Of a stretch of 64,000 nucleotides of DNA, positions 1 to 6,711 are shown piece after piece. Location: contig QOPF01000005.1 of the NCBI GenBank assembly GCA_003331625.1, forward strand, positions 28,113 through 92,112. Reading direction: 5' to 3'. Position 1 is the first letter of the stretch, and each line of letters begins with the position of its first letter. The position numbers were made by a program, and so were the translations under genes. The notes beneath the pieces were generated by a model. The model was not told where the DNA came from. It was given only the letters and a program-made list of their open reading frames with translations, and did no database searches. The DNA comes from Gammaproteobacteria bacterium (lineage in GTDB: Bacteria; Pseudomonadota; Gammaproteobacteria; Magnimaribacterales; AG-339-G14).

Positions 1-200
1 AGAAAGACAGAAATTTTATCAATCTCCATTAAGATATCATCTTCCTCTTCTTCACCAACCTTGCTATAAACGATGCAGGTTTCTGCTCTCATCGTACCCG
101 GATCAGAAACAAAAATCCTGATGTTTGTTGGTTCATCCTGACTGTCTAAAAGGTTTTCTAAATATTTTATCGCAGAGTCAGATATTGAAACGTTAGACAT
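1..200 (-). CDS. nfuA: Fe/S biogenesis protein NfuA, N-terminal part (cut by window edge)
   Basis: The minus strand from an ATG at 200 is open to the window edge and gives 67 residues beginning MSNVSISDSAIKYLENLL and running into VFVxxPGT-like and AETCIVYSK stretches, which match the degenerate A-type (HesB-like) N-terminal domain of NfuA. NfuA carries 4Fe-4S clusters to client proteins through a C-terminal Nfu domain with a CxxC pair; that part lies outside the window and cannot be checked. The gene starts 3 bases after the etfA stop, so it is the third gene of an etfB-etfA-nfuA operon. An A-type carrier (ErpA/IscA) is the alternative, but the missing first cysteine region favours NfuA. Confidence 0.72.
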   Translation of the reverse strand, partial: MSNVSISDSAIKYLENLLDSQDEPTNIRIFVSDPGTMRAETCIVYSKVGEEEEDDILMEIDKISVF

Positions 201-203
201 TTT

Positions 204-1133
204 CTAGATTTTAGACTCCATTTCAGGGAGAGCGGTAAATAAATCAGCAACTAATCCATAATCAGCAACCTGAAAAATGGGAGCATCTTCGTCTTTATTG
301 ATAGCAACAATCACTTTACTATCTTTCATTCCGGCAAGATGTTGAATGGCTCCAGATATTCCTACAGCAATATACAAATCTGGGGCAACTATCTTTCCTG
401 TTTGACCTACTTGATAATCATTAGGAACAAAACCAGAGTCTACAGCTGCTCTAGAAGCTCCAATAGCTGCACCTAATTTATCTGCTATTCCTTCTAGTAA
501 AGAAAAATTATCTCCATTTTGCATGCCTCTGCCTCCAGAAATAACAATTTCTGCGGCGGTAAGTTCAGGCCTATCTGATTTTGCAAGCTCATCTTTAATA
601 AACTGAGATAATCCAGCATCATTAACTTCTTCAAGTTTTAAAATTTCAGCTGAACCAGTACCTTTTGGAGAAGCATCAAATGCTGTAGTTCTTACTGTTA
701 TTACTTTTACAGAATCGGATGATTTAACTGTAGCGATACAACTTCCTGCATAAATAGGCCTCTGAAAAGTATCTTCAGATTCTACTGAAATTATGTCTGA
801 GACCTGAGAAACATCCATTAAAGCTGCAACTCTTGGCATATAGTTTTTTCCATTCGTAGTTGATGGAGCTAAAATCGATGAGTAATCTGTACTAATATTC
901 TTAATGAGTGAAGACATATTCTCTGCCAAGAAATTTTCGTATTCACTAGAGTCAACATAGAGAATTTTTGATACTCCTTCACATGTAGCTGCCTCTTCAG
1001 CGACGCTATTACAATTTAGTCCCGCAACTAAAATATGAATATCATCTTCTATTTTAAGAGCTGCACTTATTGTATTCTGTGTGGATACTTTGAGCTCATT
1101 ATTGTCGTGTTCTGCTATTACTAATGCTGTCAT
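204..1133 (-). CDS. etfA: Electron transfer flavoprotein alpha subunit
   Basis: 309 residues, the normal length for EtfA. ETF collects electrons from acyl-CoA dehydrogenases and passes them to ETF:quinone oxidoreductase. The C-terminal FAD-binding domain is clear: GGRGM at 200-204, SRAAVDSG at 228-234, and the hallmark QVGQTGK...[16 protein letters not shown] at about 241-265. The start ATG at 1133 overlaps the etfB stop as ATGA, the usual sign of translational coupling. nfuA follows 3 bases downstream and ETF-QO lies divergently upstream, so the whole ETF system is clustered here. Confidence 0.96.
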   Translation of the reverse strand: MTALVIAEHDNNELKVSTQNTISAALKIEDDIHILVAGLNCNSVAEEAATCEGVSKILYVDSSEYENFLAENMSSLIKNISTDYSSILAPSTTNGKNYMPRVAALMDVSQVSDIISVESEDTFQRPIYAGSCIATVKSSDSVKVITVRTTAFDASPKGTGSAEILKLEEVNDAGLSQFIKDELAKSDRPELTAAEIVISGGRGMQNGDNFSLLEGIADKLGAAIGASRAAVDSGFVPNDYQVGQTGKIVAPDLYIAVGISGAIQHLAGMKDSKVIVAINKDEDAPIFQVADYGLVADLFTALPEMESKI

Positions 1134-1882
1134 GAAATCACCTTTGCTTCATTTTTTAATTTTTCAACCAACTGGTCAACTGATTCAACAATTATACCCG
1201 CCTCTCTTTCTGGCGGAGGAGATACTTTAACTGTAGAAATACGTGGATTTAAATCAACTCCTAAATCACCAGAATTTATTACGTCTAATTGCTTTTGTTT
1301 TGCTTTCATAATGTTTGGAAGAGATGCATATCTAGGTTCGTTGAGCCTTAAATCTGAAGTTACCACGGCTGGCAAGTTTATGGAGATTGTTTGTAATCCA
1401 CCGTCTACTTCCCTAATAACTTCTGCTTTATTATCAGAAATTTTTAATTCTGAAGCGAAAGTTGCCTGAGGATATCCCATTAAAGCTGCAAGCATCTGCC
1501 CTGTTTGGTTATTGTCACCGTCAATTGCTTGCTTACCCATGATAATTAAATCAGGTGATTCTTTTTCTACTATAGCTTTTAAAACTTTTGAGATCCCCAG
1601 CGGTTCAACTTCAATATCTGTTTCAACCAATATAGCTCGATCTGCTCCAAGTGCAAGAGCAGTTCTTAATTGTTCTTGTGTATTAGTAGCGCCAACTGTT
1701 ACAGCTATGATTTCAGTAGCAGAGCCAGCTTCTTTGAGACGAACAGCTTCCTCGACCGCTATTTCGCAGAAAGGATTAATGGCCATTTTAACATTATTTA
1801 AATCAACGCCTGATTCATCAGCTTTTGGCCTCACTTTTACGTTGTAATCTACAACTCTTTTTATTGGTACTAAAATTTTCAT
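1130..1882 (-). CDS. etfB: Electron transfer flavoprotein beta subunit
   Basis: 250 residues, full length for EtfB. It opens with [19 protein letters not shown] and contains the family signature region [11 protein letters not shown], the AMP-binding [28 protein letters not shown] and [20 protein letters not shown]. EtfB binds AMP and pairs with EtfA as the soluble electron carrier for fatty-acid and amino-acid oxidation. It is the first gene of the etfB-etfA-nfuA unit; a plausible promoter lies 45-72 bases upstream. Confidence 0.96.
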   Translation of the reverse strand: MKILVPIKRVVDYNVKVRPKADESGVDLNNVKMAINPFCEIAVEEAVRLKEAGSATEIIAVTVGATNTQEQLRTALALGADRAILVETDIEVEPLGISKVLKAIVEKESPDLIIMGKQAIDGDNNQTGQMLAALMGYPQATFASELKISDNKAEVIREVDGGLQTISINLPAVVTSDLRLNEPRYASLPNIMKAKQKQLDVINSGDLGVDLNPRISTVKVSPPPEREAGIIVESVDQLVEKLKNEAKVIS

Positions 1883-1926
1883 ACTTTACCCTTATAATGG
1901 TTAGTGGAATAACTCAAGAATCATAT

Positions 1927-1954
1927 ATTCTATAGGATGATGAGTATCGTTCAA
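1927..1954 (-). promoter_or_regulatory. Candidate promoter for etfB-etfA-nfuA
   Basis: On the minus strand TTGAAC (1954-1949) and TAGAAT (1932-1927) are separated by 16 bases, which fits a sigma-70 promoter with a start near 1920 and a leader of about 37 bases. The 145-base gap 1883-2027 must also drive ETF-QO on the plus strand. The DNA is AT-rich, so chance matches are likely. Confidence 0.35.
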
Positions 1955-2027
1955 AGAGTTAAAATAACTCTTGTTTAATGGGTTATATATTAATAATAAG
2001 CTCAATTATTTACTAAGAGATGAAAAA

Positions 2028-3698
2028 ATGAGTGAACAAGTAGAAAGAGATGTCATGGAGTATGACGTTTTAGTTATTGGAGGAGGCCCTTCTGGCTTAT
2101 CTTCTGCTATAAAAATAAAACAGCTTGCAAGCGAAGAAAACAAAGATATTTCTGTATGTGTTCTAGAAAAAGGGTCAGAGATAGGCGCACATATACTTTC
2201 TGGAAATGTTTTCGAACCTACTGCCTTAAATGAGCTATTCCCAGATTGGAAAGATAAGGGTGCCCCTTTAAATACTCCTGCTACTAAAGATGTAGTTAAA
2301 TTTATGATATCCGACAGTTTATCTTTCGACGTTCCCTTTCCAAGCTTTTTAATACCAACTTTTAATAATCATGGGAATTACATTATGAGTTTGGCTAATT
2401 TCACTAGATGGTTAGGCACTCAAGCTGAATCTCTAGGAATAGAAATTTTTCCTGGATTCACTGCAGCAGAAATTATTTTTGAAGATAATATAGTTAAGGG
2501 TGTTCTAACTGGAGAAATGGGCATTTCTAAAGACGGTGAAAAAAAGGCTTCATATCAGCCCTCTATGGAATTAAGAGGAAAATATACAATTTTTGCTGAG
2601 GGATGCAGAGGACATTTAGGGAAACAGCTAATAAATAAATATAATTTAGATAAAAATAAAGATCCTCAACACTATGGAATTGGTTTCAAGGAAATATGGG
2701 AAATTTCTCCTGAAGATCACAAAGAAGGTACTGTAATGCATACCATGGGCTGGCCAAGTAATGGCACAATATCTGGTTCTTATTTTTATCATGGAGAAAA
2801 TAACCAAGTTTACCTAGGCTATGTCGTACCCCTGGATTATGAAAATCCTCATTTAAGTCCTTATGATGAATTTCAACAGTGGAAAAATCATAAAGATGTT
2901 AGAAAGGTCCTAGAGAAAGGGAAAAGAATCGCCTATGGAGCTCGAGCTCTTATAAAAGGAGGTTATCAATCAAGACCTAAAATGTCTTTCCCAGGAGGTT
3001 TGCTCGTTGGAGATAACGCGGGAACTCTTAATTTTCCAAAAATTAAAGGAACACACACAGCAATGAAGTCCGGAATGATTGCAGCTGAAATAATATGTGA
3101 AGCGCTCGGAGAAAATAAAATTGGACAAGATCTAATTTCTTATGAGGAAAAATTTGAAAATTCTTGGATAAATACTGAACTCTATAAATCACGAAATTGG
3201 GGTCCTTTTCTTCATAATGGACTCAAATGGGGTTTTAAAGGTCTAATTGGAGTCGCTTTTGCTGCAATAGATCAATTATTATTTAGAGGAAGACTTCCAT
3301 TCACTCTAAATCATCCTACACCGGATTACGCTTGTTTAAAAAAAGCTTCTGAATGTAATAAAATTGAATATCCAAAGCCAGATGGAGTGGTAAGTTTTGA
3401 TAAATTATCGTCAGTTTTTCTTTCGAATACAAATCATGAGGAAGATCAGCCTTGTCACTTAACTTTAAAAGATGCTTCGATTCCTATATCGGTTAATCTT
3501 CCCGAATATGATGAACCCGCACAAAGATATTGTCCTGCCGGTGTATACGAAGTTGTGGAAAAGGATGGCGAAAAGAAATTTCAAATTAATGCCCAAAATT
3601 GCGTTCACTGTAAAACTTGTGACATCAAAGATCCTAGTCAAAATATTGTATGGATTACTCCTGAGGGAATGGGCGGTCCAAACTACCCAAATATGTAA
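2028..3698 (+). CDS. Electron transfer flavoprotein:ubiquinone oxidoreductase (ETF-QO)
   Basis: 556 residues from the ATG at 2028, typical for bacterial ETF-QO. A longer frame begins at 1971 but its first 19 residues do not resemble the family, and AAGAGA sits just before the 2028 ATG. The FAD-binding GGGPSGLSS is at 18-26, ILSGNVFEP and GDNAG follow, and the C-terminus carries the 4Fe-4S ligands (CPAGVYE, then CVHCKTC) ending in PEGMGGPNYPNM. The protein moves electrons from ETF to ubiquinone at the inner membrane. It faces etfBA across a shared control region and ends at a strong hairpin. Confidence 0.95.
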   Translation: MSEQVERDVMEYDVLVIGGGPSGLSSAIKIKQLASEENKDISVCVLEKGSEIGAHILSGNVFEPTALNELFPDWKDKGAPLNTPATKDVVKFMISDSLSFDVPFPSFLIPTFNNHGNYIMSLANFTRWLGTQAESLGIEIFPGFTAAEIIFEDNIVKGVLTGEMGISKDGEKKASYQPSMELRGKYTIFAEGCRGHLGKQLINKYNLDKNKDPQHYGIGFKEIWEISPEDHKEGTVMHTMGWPSNGTISGSYFYHGENNQVYLGYVVPLDYENPHLSPYDEFQQWKNHKDVRKVLEKGKRIAYGARALIKGGYQSRPKMSFPGGLLVGDNAGTLNFPKIKGTHTAMKSGMIAAEIICEALGENKIGQDLISYEEKFENSWINTELYKSRNWGPFLHNGLKWGFKGLIGVAFAAIDQLLFRGRLPFTLNHPTPDYACLKKASECNKIEYPKPDGVVSFDKLSSVFLSNTNHEEDQPCHLTLKDASIPISVNLPEYDEPAQRYCPAGVYEVVEKDGEKKFQINAQNCVHCKTCDIKDPSQNIVWITPEGMGGPNYPNM

Positions 3699-3700
3699 AA

Positions 3701-3735
3701 GGCTGAAAGTTTTCAGCCCTTTACTTTATTTTTTA
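3701..3735. terminator. Bidirectional terminator between ETF-QO and the minus-strand gene
   Basis: GGCTGAAA (3701-3708), a two-base loop and TTTCAGCC (3711-3718) form a perfect 8-bp stem. T-rich sequence follows on the plus strand (to 3738) and TTTT follows on the minus strand, so it can end both converging transcripts. Confidence 0.8.
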
Positions 3736-4110
3736 TTTAGACGACGCCGTAACGTAAGTCAAAAAAGATTCCTGACAGGTATAAACTTCTTGATAAAGTT
3801 CCCCGAAAGTCTGACCATCTTTTGATGAAGTAAACCATTCAATAGCTTTACCAAAATCTTCTGCTGTTGGCGAAATACCAATCCAATTAACCGAGCCAGG
3901 TTTTATTGGTATTTGTTGAAATCCTACGTGAGCTTTGTAAGAGTTTTCTAATCCAGCTTTTTTAAGATATTCAGAAAATGAATCCATCATATTTGATAAA
4001 TCTTCTAAAGTTTTACCTTTATTGATTTGGCATTCAAAAATTTCAACAACAGGACCAGCAAAAATATTACTCGTTATTGTTAACAAAACAATTAAAAATA
4101 ATTTTTTCAT
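3733..4110 (-). CDS. Small exported protein of unknown function
   Basis: 125 residues with a clear signal peptide (MKKLFLIVLLTITSNIFA, cleavage expected near GPVV), so the mature protein of about 107 residues is periplasmic or outer-membrane associated. The mature part has two cysteines (ECQINKG and YTCQES) that could form a disulfide. I recognise no family; the length and the tract VEIFECQINKGKTLEDL are reminiscent of ferredoxin-fold, ABM-like proteins, and the divergent neighbour is an ABM-domain protein, but this is only suggestive. It converges on ETF-QO and starts 59 bases from the next gene. Confidence 0.7.
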   Translation of the reverse strand: MKKLFLIVLLTITSNIFAGPVVEIFECQINKGKTLEDLSNMMDSFSEYLKKAGLENSYKAHVGFQQIPIKPGSVNWIGISPTAEDFGKAIEWFTSSKDGQTFGELYQEVYTCQESFLTYVTASSK

Positions 4111-4169
4111 AAATTTCTCCTTTTAATGTTTAAATAAAAATAAATATTAATATAAAAATAAAAAAAATT

Positions 4170-4472
4170 ATGAAAAATTTAGTTATTGTTGTTTTTCCAG
4201 CTAAAGAAGATAAATTTGAAGAATTAAAAAATACATTAAAAGTAGCTTTAGTTGATACAAGAGCTTTTAAGGGATGTATTTCTATTGAAACTTACGAAGA
4301 AGAATCTTCAAACACTATTTTTTTAATAGAGGATTGGGAAACATTGGATGATCATACAAAATATGCATCATGGCGTGCAGAAACAGGATTAGCAGATGTC
4401 ATGGAACCATTGCTTAATGGAGGAGCAAAAGCCCTTAAAATGATTCAATGCGGATCAAGTTTAGAAATCTAA
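4170..4472 (+). CDS. Antibiotic biosynthesis monooxygenase (ABM) domain protein, YgiN-like
   Basis: 100 residues. The pattern FPAKEDKFEELKNTL, then FKGCISIETYEEESS and FLIEDWETLDDHTKY is that of the small dimeric ABM/quinol-monooxygenase fold. Family members oxidise quinones or act as stress-related small oxygenases; the substrate here cannot be read from sequence. It is transcribed alone from a very AT-rich 59-base gap shared with the exported protein, and its stop lies one base from the end of the converging DUF1285 gene. Confidence 0.75.
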   Translation: MKNLVIVVFPAKEDKFEELKNTLKVALVDTRAFKGCISIETYEEESSNTIFLIEDWETLDDHTKYASWRAETGLADVMEPLLNGGAKALKMIQCGSSLEI

Positions 4473-4473
4473 G

Positions 4474-5037
4474 TTAAATATTTCCTAAAGAAAATGTTTT
4501 TCCCTCCGAAACTATTTCTAATTGGTTGCTTTTCTCATTAAGAGTAGCCTCTTCTACTAATTGATAATATACATTTCTAGATATTAAACCTTCTAAGTTT
4601 TTTCTTACTAACAAATAAGGCGACGGTTCATGAGTATCTTTATTAATTTCCACCCTCAAGGGGTTATTTTTACCAAGTCTTACAATTTCATTAACGTTGG
4701 TTCGAAAGAAATAGACATCTTGACCATCAAGCATTTCCTTTTCAAATGTAGTAATGATGAATGGCTTGTCTTCAACCTCTAGTCTTATTTTTTCAACAGG
4801 AGTTACCAGATAATAAGATCCATCATCATCGTAACGAATGACAGTACTGAAAAGATTTATCATTTTTTGTCTTCCTATGGGAGAATCTTTAAAAAACCAT
4901 TTGCCATCTCGAGATATCCTCATTTCAACATTTTCACACAATGGAGGATTCCAATTTTCTACAGGCGGTAATTTATCCTTTTTTTGTGCCTCTACTATCG
5001 ATTGTAATAAAGAGGATGTATTAACTTCTTTTGACAT
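4474..5037 (-). CDS. DUF1285 family protein
   Basis: 187 residues. The block NPPLCENVEMRISRDGKWF followed by PIGRQKMINLFSTVIR, DDDGSYYLVTPVEK and FRTNVNEIV is characteristic of DUF1285, a cytoplasmic family of unknown role in proteobacteria. Its ATG overlaps the murB stop in the sequence TAATG, so it is the last gene of the long minus-strand run and is probably translated by reinitiation after murB. No signal peptide or membrane segment is visible. Confidence 0.85.
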   Translation of the reverse strand: MSKEVNTSSLLQSIVEAQKKDKLPPVENWNPPLCENVEMRISRDGKWFFKDSPIGRQKMINLFSTVIRYDDDGSYYLVTPVEKIRLEVEDKPFIITTFEKEMLDGQDVYFFRTNVNEIVRLGKNNPLRVEINKDTHEPSPYLLVRKNLEGLISRNVYYQLVEEATLNEKSNQLEIVSEGKTFSLGNI

Positions 5038-6023
5038 TAAATAATTCTTGGTTCTTCTGTTAACTTTATTTTGTATTTGTTACTTATTTCTTTTTTGATT
5101 TTATTTGATAAACCTAAAATAGAGGAGCTTTTAGAATCTTTATTAACTAGAACTAAAGCATGTTTTTTAGAAACAAAGGATTTCTTTAATTGCTTTCCTT
5201 TCCAGTTACACCTATCTATCAACCAAGCAGCAGAAACCTTATAGTCTTTTTTATATTTATAAAATTTTAAATCATCATGGATAGATAATATTTGTTTGAG
5301 TTTTTTTTCATTAATAATTGGGTTTTTATAGAAGCTTCCAACATTAGGATTTACTTTATAATTTTCTAACTTTCTCTTTCTAATTTTTAAGATTTCTTTT
5401 CTTACATCTATTGCATTATCAAATTTTATATTTTTTAAATCATCATACGATGTGTTCGGAATGAAATCTTTATTCAAGGAAAAACATATATTTTTAATAA
5501 ATAGATGAGGTTTTTTTTTAAAAATTGAATCTCGATATTTAAAAACCATATCTTTTTTTAAAAATTCTTCATTCTTCCCTGTTTTGAGATTAAAAATCTC
5601 AATCCTCTCAATTAAGGATGAAACTTCTTTTCCGTAGGCTCCTATATTTTGTATAGGCGTTGCCCCTATAGAGCCTGGAATACCTGATAAATTTTCAACA
5701 CCATAAAGAGAATTATTTAAACAATATTGAACAAACTTATCCCAATTAAATCCACTAGATATCTTTATTTTATTTCCATTAACTTTTTTTAAAGTTTTGT
5801 AAGAATTCTTTATTACCAAGCCATCAAAATTTTTTTTAAAAACTATATTTGTTCCTTCACCTAATATGAAAAATTTTATTTTTTTATTTTTTAAAAAAGC
5901 ATGAACACTTTTTAAATCTTGATCATTAGAACATTCAATAAAATACTTGGATTTAACTGAAAGTTTTAAAGAATTTAAATCAATTAAGTTTTTATTTAGA
6001 ATAATTTTTTTTTGCAAATTCAT
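5037..6023 (-). CDS. murB: UDP-N-acetylenolpyruvoylglucosamine reductase MurB
   Basis: 328 residues, close to E. coli MurB (342). It reduces enolpyruvyl-UDP-GlcNAc to UDP-MurNAc with NADPH and FAD, the second committed step of peptidoglycan synthesis. GEGTNIVF (55-62) and NLSGIPGSIGATPIQNIGAYG (111-131) are the FAD-domain signatures; the catalytic serine is in NVGSFYKNP (S230), and KLTEEP near the C-terminus supplies the acid. The start ATG lies inside the end of kdsB, a 32-base overlap that is unusually long; AAAAGG precedes it closely. Lysine and asparagine are very abundant, as expected in this AT-rich genome. Confidence 0.95.
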   Translation of the reverse strand: MNLQKKIILNKNLIDLNSLKLSVKSKYFIECSNDQDLKSVHAFLKNKKIKFFILGEGTNIVFKKNFDGLVIKNSYKTLKKVNGNKIKISSGFNWDKFVQYCLNNSLYGVENLSGIPGSIGATPIQNIGAYGKEVSSLIERIEIFNLKTGKNEEFLKKDMVFKYRDSIFKKKPHLFIKNICFSLNKDFIPNTSYDDLKNIKFDNAIDVRKEILKIRKRKLENYKVNPNVGSFYKNPIINEKKLKQILSIHDDLKFYKYKKDYKVSAAWLIDRCNWKGKQLKKSFVSKKHALVLVNKDSKSSSILGLSNKIKKEISNKYKIKLTEEPRII

Positions 6024-6711
6024 TAGCCTTTTTTAAATCCTCTTGAGTATCTACTCCAATATGAAATTCTGAAACAGATTCAATAGCCCTTATAGAAATT
6101 CCATTTTCTAAAGCCCTTAGTTGTTCTAGCTTAAATTTTATTTCATTTTTAGAAGGCTTTAAGTTAATAAATTGTTTTAAAGTTTTAAAATTAAATGCAT
6201 AAACACCTTGATGAATATATATATTATTCCCTCCTAAGCACATCCTCATAAATTTTGATGCAAAGCCATTATTAATTTCTACTTTTACAATATTTTTATC
6301 TTTAAAAATTTCCTGATTTCGTATTTTTGAATACAGGGTAGCTATTCTATTTTTTTTATCATCAAATAAATTGAACAAGTTATCTAAATCTTTTGCGTTT
6401 ATAAAAGGTTCGTCACCTTGTACATTGATAACTATATCCTCATCTTTTAATTCAAGTAAATTGGCAGCTTCAAAAACTCTATCTGTTCCAGAAATATGAC
6501 TTGACGAAGTAATTACCACTTTTTCAGGTGAGGTTTCAAACAAATTAACAATCTTTTTTGAGTCTGTTGCTACCTTAACTATATCTGCAGAAGATTTTTC
6601 CACCGCTTCAAGAGTCCAATTAATCATTGGTTTATCTAAAATTATCTTAAGAGGCTTTTCAGGTAATCTTTCAGATAAAAGCCTCGCAGGAATTATTATT
6701 ACTTTTTTCAA
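5992..6711 (-). CDS. kdsB: 3-deoxy-manno-octulosonate cytidylyltransferase (CMP-Kdo synthetase)
   Basis: 239 residues (E. coli 248). It activates Kdo with CTP for transfer to lipid A. The nucleotide-binding start IIIPARLLSERLPEKPL (5-21), SGTDRVFEA (74-82) and VINVQGDEPFI (94-104) are diagnostic; IGVDTQEDL near the end matches the family C-terminus. The ATG overlaps the stop of the upstream msbA/lpxK frame as ATGA, and murB overlaps its 3' end. The lpxK-kdsB order is conserved in many gammaproteobacteria. Confidence 0.95.
   Translation of the reverse strand: MKKVIIIPARLLSERLPEKPLKIILDKPMINWTLEAVEKSSADIVKVATDSKKIVNLFETSPEKVVITSSSHISGTDRVFEAANLLELKDEDIVINVQGDEPFINAKDLDNLFNLFDDKKNRIATLYSKIRNQEIFKDKNIVKVEINNGFASKFMRMCLGGNNIYIHQGVYAFNFKTLKQFINLKPSKNEIKFKLEQLRALENGISIRAIESVSEFHIGVDTQEDLKKANEFAKKNYSK

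Noticed and set aside
1512..1847. A 111-codon plus-strand frame
   Set aside because: Lies wholly inside etfB on the other strand; composition is a shadow of that gene.
3472..3825. A 117-codon plus-strand frame
   Set aside because: Overlaps the ETF-QO C-terminus with its cluster cysteines and crosses the terminator.
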